Position numbers and translations under genes: made by a program
The notes under the pieces: generated by a model
The model's input: the letters and a program-made list of their open reading frames with translations, nothing else
The model's database searches: none
What the model was told of the DNA's origin: nothing
In this document: one piece after another, positions 9,162 to 18,313 of the stretch
How positions within the stretch are numbered: position 1 is the stretch's first letter
How the letters are laid out: each line of letters opens with the position of its first letter
Origin: a halophilic archaeon
GTDB lineage: Archaea > Halobacteriota > Halobacteria > Halobacteriales > Haladaptataceae
DNA: 64,000 bases
Assembly (NCBI GenBank): GCA_003298465.1
Contig: QNGA01000010.1
Span: 1-64,000, forward strand
Direction: 5' to 3'

Positions 9162-9821
9162 TTATTTGTCGGGTCTAAACTGATCGCCGGTTCCAACAAG
9201 AGCGAGGACAATTGCGAACAGAAGCGGCGAGATGAATGCCAGCAGAATCGCCCCGGCGAACAAGTACGTGCCAGTCGATATCCTCGCCCCCTCGTCGCCA
9301 CCCCCCTCTCCGCCGTCTCCCTGATTGCCACCGGCGATTTGGATATTCCCCACCATCGTTGTTGGGTGAATCGTGCAAATGTACTGGGCCATTTCCGCCG
9401 AGGCAGTAAACGTCATCGAGAGCGTCGCTCCCTCCTCGCTTACTGTCTCCGTACTCGCTAGAGTGTTACCTTGAGAATCCTGTATAGTGAAGTTGTGCGG
9501 TTGACCATCAAGGTTCTCCCAGACGACGCGATACTGTCGCCCGGCCTGCAGCTGGATAGTAGGATTGGTTTGGCCCTCTATCCTCGGCGGAGCGCGGCCA
9601 TGCCAGGCGATTACCTCACCACCGAACCTGTACGTCTGTGCGACCGTCTGCGCACTTGCGCTCGAGACCATGGGTGCACTTCCACTCACGACTGACCCGA
9701 GTGCCCCAAGTGTTCCGCCTCTCAGAAATGACCGTCGAGTCGTCGTAGGTTGGTCTTCACACAAAGCCACATGCATATTGGCGTCTGTACTCTTGTCCAT
9801 TCCTACCTGATGTCTTGCCAT
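9162..9821 (-). CDS. Tat-exported, membrane-anchored cupredoxin
   Basis: 219 residues. Tat signal near residue 28 (TTRRSFLRGG) with a hydrophobic run ending about residue 57. The cupredoxin domain is close to that at 5994: TYRFGGEV, NPTIQLQAG, WENLDGQPHN (His109), then YICTIHPTTM with Cys149, His152 and Met156, spacing C-x2-H-x3-M. A Gly/Glu-rich spacer (about 164-182) leads to one membrane helix, about 184-209, and a short charged tail, so the copper domain would be tethered to the outside of the membrane. It is on the opposite strand to the dehydrogenase and converges on it. Role: one-electron carrier linking extracellular oxidation to the membrane, by inference. Confidence 0.85.
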   Translation of the reverse strand: MARHQVGMDKSTDANMHVALCEDQPTTTRRSFLRGGTLGALGSVVSGSAPMVSSASAQTVAQTYRFGGEVIAWHGRAPPRIEGQTNPTIQLQAGRQYRVVWENLDGQPHNFTIQDSQGNTLASTETVSEEGATLSMTFTASAEMAQYICTIHPTTMVGNIQIAGGNQGDGGEGGGDEGARISTGTYLFAGAILLAFISPLLFAIVLALVGTGDQFRPDK

Positions 9822-9963
9822 TGTATTCCCCCTCTTTCTCTTTGTGGAACAATGCCAAGAATGTACATGGCCGTTTCTGCAACCCCTTATTCACAGCGAT
9901 GCTCTAATGTTTGCAATTTACGATATTGAGGGATAGCAGTTTCACCGATCAAAACTAACTAAC

Positions 9964-10497
9964 CTACTCATTTGGTATGACTCCAGCACCACTCTGGGTG
10001 TACTCGTGAACCTCGACACCTATGTAGTCATCGCCGCAATTCTTCCACCCTGACAATATATACGTGGCACTTTCCTTGAGTGAACGCTGGTGGGCCGCCA
10101 CATACACACCAATTCGTATCGATCTGATATTTTCAAGTTCCTCTCCAGACTCTTGAGCGAATTTGAAGGATTCGCTGAGCGTACTTTCAAACAGTCTCGC
10201 CTTATAGACTTCTAACGCCTCGACTGGACCGCTAAAATAGCTCGTACACTCGCCTATCGAGCTCGGATTGACTCGTTTCGGCGTGCTCTCCAAGATACGA
10301 ATTGGACTGTATTGGTAGTTATCGAGAAATGGCGTATCGGGAAGCACCATTCGTAGTCGTCGGTATCTCTCCTGTGCTTCGACCGTGGGAGTACTGAACC
10401 AGAAGCCAACTACCGCTGGTACCCCATGACGAAGGACGGATCGTCGCGTATACTGTCTTTGTTTCTTCTCATCATCTGTGTTGCGTTTCTCGGACAT
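9964..10497 (-). CDS. Exported protein of unknown function with Tat-like signal
   Basis: 177 residues. The N-terminus carries a twin-arginine motif (YTRRSVLRHG) followed by a short hydrophobic stretch (VPAVVGFWF) ending near residue 40. The mature part is mixed alpha/beta with two Cys (GECTSYF and WKNCGDD) that could form a disulphide; no family recognised. The gene lies 141 bases downstream of the cupredoxin start on the same strand. The hydrophobic core of the signal is short, so Tat export is likely but not certain. Confidence 0.6.
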   Translation of the reverse strand: MSEKRNTDDEKKQRQYTRRSVLRHGVPAVVGFWFSTPTVEAQERYRRLRMVLPDTPFLDNYQYSPIRILESTPKRVNPSSIGECTSYFSGPVEALEVYKARLFESTLSESFKFAQESGEELENIRSIRIGVYVAAHQRSLKESATYILSGWKNCGDDYIGVEVHEYTQSGAGVIPNE

Positions 10498-11046
10498 TGT
10501 GCATCCAAAGAGCTAGTTGCCAAGGATATCAATAAGTGTAGTTGCCTTTAGATACCGAATTTCCTACATGGAATAGAGAATTCTGGCTAGTATACGGTAA
10601 TAGAGTAGATTATCAGTAACTATTGATATTATAAGCCTTATTGGAAGTATCCTCCAGAGGGCGCTCGTGGTTCTCTCGTCGTCCCAACACCCAAGCGGAT
10701 TCGGTTCCAGAGAGACAGTGAACGGTTCTTGGGCGGCCATAGCATCCATCTCTAAGAACTGTTCGATCTTTGACTAGACAATGCCGGCGATTCGGAATAT
10801 AATCATTATATATTAGTTATAACTTAACCAACTAGAGCAAATAGATGATTAATTACTAACGTGTAGACGGAATTTCAATCAACTGAATAGGTCTGAACTT
10901 CTCGACCACTTCTTGCATCAATCTATGGACAGTAACTGCTTACAGAATTGCTGTGATAGTCTCGTTGGCCATTCTCTGGACCGCACAGTGGATTCACATG
11001 AAAATACCTGCCTGGGCCACAACGACTGAACGGTTAGAGATTGAAA
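10498..11046. other. A/T-rich intergenic stretch
   Basis: About 550 bases, clearly more A/T-rich than the surroundings (for example 10790-10870). A minus-strand frame at 10564-10749 lacks haloarchaeal codon use. No remnant, repeat or RNA was recognised. Confidence 0.4.
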
Positions 11047-12423
11047 ATGAAGTCCTACACGGGTTCCAAGCCAATGCTTGACCGCTTTCGCCACCCATTG
11101 GTTGCCGTTGTCGTCGCACTCGTACTGACAATTCCGTGGATTGGGACATTCATCTCATCTGGTGGATACGGAACGGTGCATCCTGGTAAAAATATCGCGC
11201 CTAGTGTGGCTGTTGGTGTCGCTGGATTCGCGATTCTCGGTGCGGCGTTTCTACTCGCGTGGGCAGCTGAAACGGCTGAAAAAGACGTCCCGCAGTCATT
11301 CGCGATCGCAGTCTTAGCGGTTCTCGCCGTCGCTCCCGAATACGCCGTCGACGCGCTGTACGCGTGGCAGGCCGGCGCCGGCTCGAGGGAGGCGGCTAAC
11401 CTCGCGGTGGCTAACATGACTGGAGCAAACCGAATCCTTATCGGACTTGGGTGGTCCGGGATCGCCCTGTTCAGCATTTTCCGCGCAAAACACGCCCACG
11501 ATCCAGCAGTTGAGCACCGCTCGGGATTCCTCGCAGATGTCGTGGGGCTTGATCAGAAAATCTCCACTGAGATCGCCTTCCTGCTGGCAGCGACAGCGTA
11601 CGCGTTTTTCGTCCCCTTCAGTGGCGGCATCGGAGCAGTCGATACACTAATTCTCGTCGGCCTATACGTGCTCTATCTCCTCGTCATCATCCGCGGTGAC
11701 GCCGATGAGTCCGAGGAACACATTGGCGTTCCCGCGTACTTCCAGCAGTATCCGAAAATACCTCGAATCATTGTCGTTCTATTTGGATTCACATTTTCGG
11801 GGGCAATCATCTTCACTGCTGTCCACCCGTTCGCCGAGGGACTCGAGCGGTTGGGACTTCAGTATGGTATCCCCGAATTTTTTATGATTCAATGGCTTGC
11901 ACCGCTCGCGTCTGAGAGTCCCGAACTCATCGTCGTCGCTTACCTCGTGAATAAGGCGCGTTCGACCGCTGGATTCAACGCACTTATCTCCTCGAAGCTC
12001 AATCAGTGGACGCTGCTCATCGGCACGCTCGCCGTTGTGTATTCTATCTCGGCGGGAGCTATTGGAACGCTTCCGTTTGACCAGAAGCAGGCCGCAGAGA
12101 TCTGGATCACGGCTGCTCAGAGCTTCTTCGCCATCGCCATCCTGACGAACCTCGAGATTAGCACCCGTGAAGCAGTTGTATTGCTCGTGTTGTTCGTCAC
12201 GCAGGTTCTTGCAGAGTTCTACGTGATTCAGGCCTATGCCAAGCCAACTGCGACGAATCTTAGTATGGACATTCTCTACGCCTATACGGCTGTATACATC
12301 ATCCTTGGGATAGGGTTGTTCATCATGCGCCGCAATAGTGTTCGTCAGCTCGTCAAACAGACCTTCTCGACCGCTCGGGCGGCTCTCGGGAAGAGTCCTG
12401 ATCAACTAGAACACGCAGACTGA
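11047..12423 (+). CDS. Sodium/calcium exchanger-type antiporter (CaCA superfamily)
   Basis: About 458 residues with ten or more membrane helices. Two related halves are visible. The first carries LAVAPEYAVDALYAW and AVANMTGANRILIGLG; the second carries LASESPELIVVAYLV and ALISSKLNQWTLLIGT. These correspond to the alpha repeats of the Ca2+:cation antiporter superfamily, in which acidic and polar residues bind the ions. Expected function is exchange of Na+ (or H+) against Ca2+ or another cation across the cell membrane. ATG 11047 was preferred to TTG 11041; ATG 11074 is also possible. No operon partner. Confidence 0.85.
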   Translation: MKSYTGSKPMLDRFRHPLVAVVVALVLTIPWIGTFISSGGYGTVHPGKNIAPSVAVGVAGFAILGAAFLLAWAAETAEKDVPQSFAIAVLAVLAVAPEYAVDALYAWQAGAGSREAANLAVANMTGANRILIGLGWSGIALFSIFRAKHAHDPAVEHRSGFLADVVGLDQKISTEIAFLLAATAYAFFVPFSGGIGAVDTLILVGLYVLYLLVIIRGDADESEEHIGVPAYFQQYPKIPRIIVVLFGFTFSGAIIFTAVHPFAEGLERLGLQYGIPEFFMIQWLAPLASESPELIVVAYLVNKARSTAGFNALISSKLNQWTLLIGTLAVVYSISAGAIGTLPFDQKQAAEIWITAAQSFFAIAILTNLEISTREAVVLLVLFVTQVLAEFYVIQAYAKPTATNLSMDILYAYTAVYIILGIGLFIMRRNSVRQLVKQTFSTARAALGKSPDQLEHAD

Positions 12424-12424
12424 A

Positions 12425-12724
12425 GACGAAGGCAAATACGGACTACGAACTCCGCACAGATCGATATACGGGTCCCGGGGGTTGTCCACTTCCGTTTATA
12501 TTCATAGCAAAAAGTAACACTAATATAAATTATCACTCCATAGTCACCATACGACAGCTGGCTGGTTCAGATCGTCATCGTCTATGCGATTACGTAATTT
12601 CCGATCGACAGTTGTGCCGGACTTATCTTGCCTATAGTGCCATCTCCGAAGCAGATACAAAAATCATCTACTCGGCGGTCTGAACAGCGATAATTCTTAT
12701 AGTTGATGGGTGAGATGGATACAC
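12425..12724. promoter_or_regulatory. Intergenic stretch with promoter and CCACTTCCG element
   Basis: The motif CCACTTCCG at 12486-12494 is followed directly by TTTATATTC, that is, a TATA-like box. The same nine bases recur three times at 32.18-32.23 kb, again beside a TATA-like box. The promoter of the CBS gene is probably the box around 12691-12701 (aattcttatag), about 25 bases before ATG 12725. Confidence 0.4.
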
Positions 12725-13129
12725 ATGGACGATATCCTCGTTGGCCGACTCATGTCGACGACCCTCCACACTGTCACACCGGAGACACTCGTCGAAGAGG
12801 CAGCACAGACAATGCTGACCAACGATATCAGCTCAACACTCGTCGTCGATAACAATAACCAACTCGAGGGAATACTCACTACCACTGATTTCGTCCGGAT
12901 CGTTGCCGAACGCCGCCCGAAAGACCAGACACCCGTCGACGCCTACATGACGACCGACGTGACCACGGCGACAGCACAGGATACCATCCGTGATGCCGCC
13001 GATGAGATGCTCGAACATGGCTGTCATCATTTGCCGGTCGTCGACGATACCGAAGGCGTGATTGGAATGCTCTCAACCACCGATCTCACTGCCTATCTTT
13101 CACATGTCCAAACCCCGAGTCCAGCCTAA
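12725..13129 (+). CDS. Paired CBS-domain protein
   Basis: About 134 residues made of two CBS motifs in tandem. The first is about residues 8-60 (GRLMSTTLHTVTPETLVEEAAQTML ... ISSTLVVD ... GILTTTDFV), the second about 72-125 (AYMTTDVTTAT ... DEMLEHGCHHLPVVD ... GMLSTTDLTAYL). CBS pairs bind adenosine nucleotides and usually regulate enzymes or channels; a stand-alone pair cannot be assigned a target. Start at ATG 12725 rather than ATG 12710, since a TATA-like box at 12691-12701 places the transcript start at about 12725 (leaderless). Confidence 0.85.
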   Translation: MDDILVGRLMSTTLHTVTPETLVEEAAQTMLTNDISSTLVVDNNNQLEGILTTTDFVRIVAERRPKDQTPVDAYMTTDVTTATAQDTIRDAADEMLEHGCHHLPVVDDTEGVIGMLSTTDLTAYLSHVQTPSPA

Positions 13130-13827
13130 ACAGACACTGTACCGTCCAAATGTAAGTGAATTCTGACATTTATAGTTCAAATACAGTGAGCAATAGAACA
13201 GCATCAGAAGTATTCTATTTCTAATGGCGATAATACTAGGAGTATCTCCTAGCCAAGGTGAGATGGCAGCAACCGACGCCCCCGGCCGTGTGACCGAGGG
13301 AGGTCGGGCAGACGTTTGTGGCGTGTTCCCCGTCTCGAGCGTCAGCGGGGACGACTCGTCCACGCCAATCCCCGGCGGGTGGATGACGTTAATTGGACAG
13401 ACGATGGGGAGGCGTTTGGAGTCTCACTGGGACGGGGTGGCCCGCCAAACTGCCGCTTGTTCCGGTTGTCCCGGGCATCGGCGCGGGCAAGCCCGTACTA
13501 CCCTGGTTCGCACCGTCGAAAAGCCGGTGGTCTGCTGTGGGTCTCCAGCAGTGGGCGTCCGAGCAGGCCTGTGGCCGTCTCGCATACCACATTCGTGCTT
13601 CATCACGGGCTTTTGTAGGCCTTTCTCCCGTTCCCACACCCTGAAAATCGAGCCAGGATTGCATCTCCCATTTCCGCGAAAGTCGCCATGAACACCGATA
13701 AAATTGGGTTCTCCTGAGTTAGTATTATACTAATAGAGGTGTTCTGGGTGTCGTTGTGAGACGCCGCCACGAGCGAAATAACCATCAATAACAATTCATT
13801 CAGATACCGAAACTAGGCTATCTCACG
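13130..13827. other. Gene-free block, GC-rich in the middle
   Basis: About 700 bases. The central part (13250-13650) is markedly more GC-rich than its A/T-rich edges, which suggests a decayed gene or element, but no frame on either strand gives a family I recognise. Frames of 60-150 codons here have Cys/Arg/Ser-rich compositions unlike haloarchaeal proteins. Confidence 0.4.
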
Positions 13828-14829
13828 CTACTGGATTCGATACGTGCGTGCACGGTTCTCCCCGTCGGCAACGATAAGCCGATAGTGATCCAACTTCGAG
13901 AGATAATTGCGGATTGTTCTCTTCGTCTTCGGCTCGTCAACCCGCTCAGTGTAGCGATCGTACAACTCACCAGGATTAAGCTCACCCCCGTCCTGTAGAA
14001 TCTCGTAGAGCGACCGCTGATGGGGATTCAGCTGTTCAACTGTTTTCTGACGGACTTCGTCACGACCCTCCGGAACCGCCTCGTGAACGAGATTGGTCGT
14101 AATTTCAGTCTGTCCCTCTTGGTCTGCCCGCCTCGCAGCGTTCCGGAGAATGCTGATCCCAACTCGGGCATCACCTGCCGCAGCATCGGCAATCAACGCA
14201 AGTTCCTGCTTTCCGATTATGTTTTCCGCAAGTCCACGCCGGGCTCGCGCTTGGAGAATCGAGACGAGTTCATCGAGCGGATATTTGTCAAACGAAATCC
14301 GGACACAGGTCTGTAGACGGCTTGTCAGGCGGCCGTCGAGCTGGGAGAATAGTTCCTGCTCACGGTTGGCGATGAGAATCATCGAAAGCAGTGGCATTCG
14401 GTAGAGATCATAGAGGACGCTCTTGTCCTCGAGTTGGTCGACTTCGTCGAGGATAACGACAAACTGGGGGCCGTCGTACGTTCGAAGGCGGTCAAGCAAT
14501 TCGTCTTTCGGCGTCGAACGACGGTGGATATCGACAGTGCGGTCGATACAATCGAGGATGCGGTACAGCACCTGGAAGCGCGTGTAGTCCTGCCAGCAGT
14601 TGACGTATTGAGTGTTAATGTCCAGGACGTTCTCACGCAGTCGCTCGACCGTGTACTTCGCGATACAGGTCTTGCCCGCTCCAGATGGACCTAACAAGAG
14701 GGAGGTTTCACCCGGTTGGCCGTCCATGATCGGCCGGAGCGAATCGGACAGTCGGTTTACCTCGGGGTTCCGATGCTCGACCTCGTCGGGGATGAACTGG
14801 GGCTGGAGCACGCGAGCATCGCGAATCAT
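13828..14829 (-). CDS. Orc1/Cdc6-family AAA+ ATPase
   Basis: 333 residues. Walker A GPSGAGKT at 47-54, Walker B VVILDEVD at about 124-131, sensor-like region (ILIANREQELFSQLDGRLTSRLQ), then the arginine-rich lid (DARVGISILRNAARRADQEG) and a C-terminal winged-helix part (QRSLYEILQDGG ... KRTIRNYLSKLDHYRLIV). Orc1/Cdc6 proteins recognise origins and load the MCM helicase. This one is shorter than the roughly 400-residue origin-linked forms and lies in an accessory region; many haloarchaeal copies of this kind are not tied to an active origin. No convincing origin-recognition repeats were found beside it. Confidence 0.85.
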   Translation of the reverse strand: MIRDARVLQPQFIPDEVEHRNPEVNRLSDSLRPIMDGQPGETSLLLGPSGAGKTCIAKYTVERLRENVLDINTQYVNCWQDYTRFQVLYRILDCIDRTVDIHRRSTPKDELLDRLRTYDGPQFVVILDEVDQLEDKSVLYDLYRMPLLSMILIANREQELFSQLDGRLTSRLQTCVRISFDKYPLDELVSILQARARRGLAENIIGKQELALIADAAAGDARVGISILRNAARRADQEGQTEITTNLVHEAVPEGRDEVRQKTVEQLNPHQRSLYEILQDGGELNPGELYDRYTERVDEPKTKRTIRNYLSKLDHYRLIVADGENRARTYRIQ

Positions 14830-14953
14830 CGACTATTTATTGCTCTCAATGTCCAGTTATATAAACGGAAGAGGGCCGTTTCCGATTCTTCCGATTCACC
14901 GGAATTAGAGTCTCCCACCATACCTTGATGCTGCTACGGCGTGTACAGAGAAT

Positions 14954-15643
14954 ATGTGTGGACGTACGGCTCTCTTCATCGAACAACAGGATCTTGAGGA
15001 TCGCTTCGGGGCGAAAGTCGTCACTGATGGCGGGTATACACCGCGCTATAACATCGCCCCCGGTGAGCCGTTAGAGGTCATCACGAACGAGGCCACGGAC
15101 GAGATCGACCAGTACCACTGGGGGCTGATTCCGTTCTGGGCCGACGAGCCCGGAGAGGGCATCATCAACGCTCGCTCGGAAACCGCAAGTGAGAAACGTG
15201 TCTTCGCGGACGCCTGGGAATCACGGCCGTGTCTCGTCCTGTCGTCGGGATTCTACGAGTGGCAGAAACAGAACGTCGGACCGAAACAACCGTACCGCGT
15301 GTATCGAGAAGACACTTCGGCGTTCGCGATGGCCGGGCTCTGGGACGTCTGGGAGGGCGACGAAGAGCAGATCTCGTGCGTGACCATCCTGACGACTGAC
15401 CCGAACGAGATGATGAGTCCAATTCATGATCGTATGCCGGTCGTGCTCCCAACTGATGCGGAGGAGCGGTGGCTGTCCGCTGGTCCGAACGAGCGCAAAA
15501 CGCTGTGTCAGCCGTATCCTGGCGACGACTTAGCAGCATACGAAATCTCGACGCGAGTCAACAACCCGGGTAACGACGATCCGTCCGTGATCGAGCCGCT
15601 GGACCACGAACAGCCCGGTCTCGGCGAGTTCACGTCAGGATGA
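14954..15643 (+). CDS. SRAP family protein (HMCES/YedK type)
   Basis: 229 residues. Starts MCGRTALF, leaving Cys2 as the catalytic N-terminal residue after Met removal. Family motifs follow in order: PRYNIAPGEPLEVI (with the conserved Asn), YHWGLIPFWA, NARSETASEK, LVLSSGFYEWQK (conserved Glu), AMAGLWDVWE and HDRMPVVLP (active-site His). SRAP proteins form a thiazolidine cross-link with abasic sites in single-stranded DNA and protect it during replication. Here it lies divergently to the Cdc6-like gene. Function of the family is well established; no sign of degeneration. Confidence 0.92.
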   Translation: MCGRTALFIEQQDLEDRFGAKVVTDGGYTPRYNIAPGEPLEVITNEATDEIDQYHWGLIPFWADEPGEGIINARSETASEKRVFADAWESRPCLVLSSGFYEWQKQNVGPKQPYRVYREDTSAFAMAGLWDVWEGDEEQISCVTILTTDPNEMMSPIHDRMPVVLPTDAEERWLSAGPNERKTLCQPYPGDDLAAYEISTRVNNPGNDDPSVIEPLDHEQPGLGEFTSG

Positions 15644-15858
15644 CCATCACACTTTGTCTGGACGTGCTGTTTCTGATTCGGTTCCCGACTCGATTGCCAG
15701 TTCGAACCTCAAGCCCGGGAACCAATCGACGTCGAGACGGGTTTGGTTTATACGTGACTATCTAGTAGAAATCAATAGATGTTGGTACCTCATCACAATG
15801 AATGGTACGTCGTCCGCATCTGAGACGAAGTCAACCGCCGATGGCTACTGGTTGCGAT

Positions 15859-16785
15859 TTAGCTCCCCGTTCTCTCTTTCTGCTTGGTCGTCTCGTTCAG
15901 TAGATCGACAATCGCACGACGTTTGAGAACCAAAAATCCAGTGAAGACGACGAAGAAACCAGCGATCGTAAGCGGAGTGATGGACTCTCCCAAGGCGATT
16001 ACTCCCACTATCGTGGCGACGATTGGTATAAGGTAGGAGACAAGCGACGTTTCGAGTGCGCCCTGGACCTCCAGAAGAGTGAAATAGATGAAATAGGCGA
16101 TAGCGGTGGCAAAGACGCCGAGATACGCGACAGCAGCACCGGATGTAAGAGACATCGGGAGTGAGAATGACTCGCCAATGCTAACGCTGACAGCGTGAAG
16201 GAGAAGCCCTCCAATGAACATCGACCACCCTGAGAGAGCAGCCTTGTCAAGCGTAGGACCAACTCGCTGGATGAGAACACCGCCAAGCGCCACCCCTGCA
16301 ACTTGGATAAACACCAGGAGTCGGCCGACGATCTCGTTTCCGAGTAGGTTAGCAGGATTCGGGCGCACGATCAATCCGACACCGAGGAACCCCAACACGA
16401 TGCCGACAGCACCAACCACGGAGATACGTTCCTCTGGTAGGAATCCCAGCGCCCACAGTGAGGTCATGATCGGGAGGAGACTCTGTAGGATTGCGGCCAT
16501 CCCGGTAGACACGGTCTGCTGGCCGATAAAGAGGAACGCGTTTGAACCGACGAGGAACACTGCGCCGGCGAGAACGGCACTAACGTTCGCACGGTCGGTC
16601 AGTTGCCAGGTAGTATTAGCGTAGGTTGCATAGCCCAGGAGGAGGACGGCGGCGATGTCGTATCGGAAGGCAGCGAGAAGCACCGGTTCGAGCGATCTGA
16701 GTCCGACGGAAATCGCGAGAAACGAAAGCCCCCATAAGATGGCCAGACTCCCGAACAGTCCGCCAGTAGCGAAACGATTGTTCAC
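15859..16785 (-). CDS. EamA/DMT-superfamily transporter
   Basis: 308 residues with ten predicted helices in two EamA repeats, about residues 8-140 and 155-290. Typical family stretches include LWGLSFLAISVGLRSLEP near the start and GWSMFIGGLLLHAV and ALGESITPLTIAGFFVVF in the second half. The family exports or imports small metabolites such as amino acids, sugars or nucleobases, and the substrate cannot be predicted. Monocistronic on the minus strand. Confidence 0.85.
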   Translation of the reverse strand: MNNRFATGGLFGSLAILWGLSFLAISVGLRSLEPVLLAAFRYDIAAVLLLGYATYANTTWQLTDRANVSAVLAGAVFLVGSNAFLFIGQQTVSTGMAAILQSLLPIMTSLWALGFLPEERISVVGAVGIVLGFLGVGLIVRPNPANLLGNEIVGRLLVFIQVAGVALGGVLIQRVGPTLDKAALSGWSMFIGGLLLHAVSVSIGESFSLPMSLTSGAAVAYLGVFATAIAYFIYFTLLEVQGALETSLVSYLIPIVATIVGVIALGESITPLTIAGFFVVFTGFLVLKRRAIVDLLNETTKQKERTGS

Positions 16786-17184
16786 ACCCCATCGGATGGC
16801 CTCCGTACTGTTATTCTTCCTGATTCAGTTCCCCCTGGAGACGTACTACCGTCCCTTACGCCACCTCGTTTGGCGAAGCGATGCGCGTATGCTAAGTTCT
16901 GTACGAAAAGCACCGTCTGCTCGGCGATCCACAGTTTTCCCACTACCGGTACCACCGAAACGTACTTATCGCATGGGTATGAAAACTGAGTACTAGTTAC
17001 ATCTTTATGATTAATCTTGTTGGTGCCGTCAGTGTGGATGAGCCGAAGGAGGGTGAGAGGTCTAAATGGATACGGACAGTTACTGTCCCATTCCCGCGGA
17101 GAAAGCAGTTGATCCGGATCTTTGAGCGGGCAAGGATCGTTTCATCTACAACTATTATATAGGATAGCAACTAACCTCCCTCTG
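16786..17184. other. Intergenic stretch with promoter of the mannonate dehydratase-like gene
   Basis: About 400 bases without a coding signal. A TATA-like box (tattatatag) at about 17153-17163 lies some 25 bases before ATG 17185, as expected for a leaderless transcript. Confidence 0.45.
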
Positions 17185-18237
17185 ATGCCCGTTCGACGTT
17201 CTGATAGTGATGCGGAAAGCCAGAATCGGTTTGAGGACCTATCAATGCGGGTGGCGATGGGTAGTTACAAGCCTCTGACGGACGACCTACTACAACTGAT
17301 GAAGCAGCTCGGCGTTGAGGACGTCCTACTCACTCCGCATCGTCATTCCGGATTCGATTCGGCGATGCCGATGGGACGAGCCTGGACGTACGATGAAATC
17401 ACGTCCATACAGGACCGTATCGAATCGCACGGACTTCGTCTGTTCGCATTCGAGAAGATGCCAATTCCCTTGTACGAGATTCTGCTCGGAGATGGGAACC
17501 GTGAAGAGAAAACTGAAGCGATCAAGACAACGATTCGTAATCTAGGTCGGGCCGGGGTTCCCGTTCTAGGATACAGTGGCCATCCACCAGACGGGGCCGT
17601 CCGCACCTCTCGAACAGTAGAGATTCGCGGCGGTGCCGAAGCATCCGCATTCTCGGACGAGGATATCGATGACGAGACGTTGCTCTACGACCGAGAGTAC
17701 GACGAAGACGAGATTTGGTCGGCGTACGAAGAATTCCTCTCGGAGATACTCCCCGTCGCCGAGGAGGCAGGAGCTACACTCGGTGTTCATCCCAGTGACC
17801 CTCCTGTGGAGGAGCTAGGTGGTGTTCCGCTTCTGTTCCGGAATTTCGAGAACTTTAAGCACGCGATGAATCTGGTTCCGAGTGATAACCACGGCCTCAA
17901 GTTTTGTCTCGGATGTTGGTCGGAAATGGGCGAAGATATCCCAGATGTCCTTCGGCACTTCGGTGGCGAAAATATCGTGTACGTCCACTTCCGTGACGTC
18001 GTCGGTACTGTCCCGGAGTTCCATGAAACGTTCCTCGACGACGACGCCAGTAACTTCGACGAGTTCGAAGTGATGCAAACTCTCCAGGATATCGGGTTTT
18101 CGGGCGTGATGACGCCCGATCACGTCCCGGCTATGGAGGGAGACACTGGCTGGGAGTTCGGGAGCGTCACAGGCCGTACGTACACTGTCGGCTACCTCAA
18201 CGGCCTCTTGAAAGGCGTCCAGACACAACAGAGGTAG
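17185..18237 (+). CDS. uxuA: D-mannonate dehydratase-like TIM-barrel enzyme (UxuA family)
   Basis: About 350 residues. UxuA-type features include GYSGHPPDG, GATLGVHPSDPP (metal-ligand His), KFCLGCWSEMG (Cys/His metal region), IVYVHFRDVVG, and VMTPDHVPAM near the C-terminus. The family dehydrates D-mannonate to 2-keto-3-deoxy-D-gluconate and uses a divalent metal; members with other aldonates are likely. ATG 17185 was chosen from the TATA box; ATG 17245 would also leave the full barrel (MRVAMGSYKP). It is the first gene of the nucleoside/sugar-acid region and may act on an aldonate from that region rather than on mannonate. Confidence 0.8.
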   Translation: MPVRRSDSDAESQNRFEDLSMRVAMGSYKPLTDDLLQLMKQLGVEDVLLTPHRHSGFDSAMPMGRAWTYDEITSIQDRIESHGLRLFAFEKMPIPLYEILLGDGNREEKTEAIKTTIRNLGRAGVPVLGYSGHPPDGAVRTSRTVEIRGGAEASAFSDEDIDDETLLYDREYDEDEIWSAYEEFLSEILPVAEEAGATLGVHPSDPPVEELGGVPLLFRNFENFKHAMNLVPSDNHGLKFCLGCWSEMGEDIPDVLRHFGGENIVYVHFRDVVGTVPEFHETFLDDDASNFDEFEVMQTLQDIGFSGVMTPDHVPAMEGDTGWEFGSVTGRTYTVGYLNGLLKGVQTQQR

Positions 18238-18313
18238 TCCCCAGAGAACTCGGAACCGACGATACGACTCATGCTCCCAATATTTATTACCTGCCTGGAG
18301 AATGTGTTACAAG

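Noticed and set aside
10564..10749. 61-codon minus-strand frame in the A/T-rich gap
   Set aside because: Too short, codon use unlike neighbours, nothing recognisable.
13224..13691. 155-codon plus-strand frame in the 13-kb gap
   Set aside because: Cys/Arg/Ser-rich composition and competing frames of equal length on both strands; no domain.
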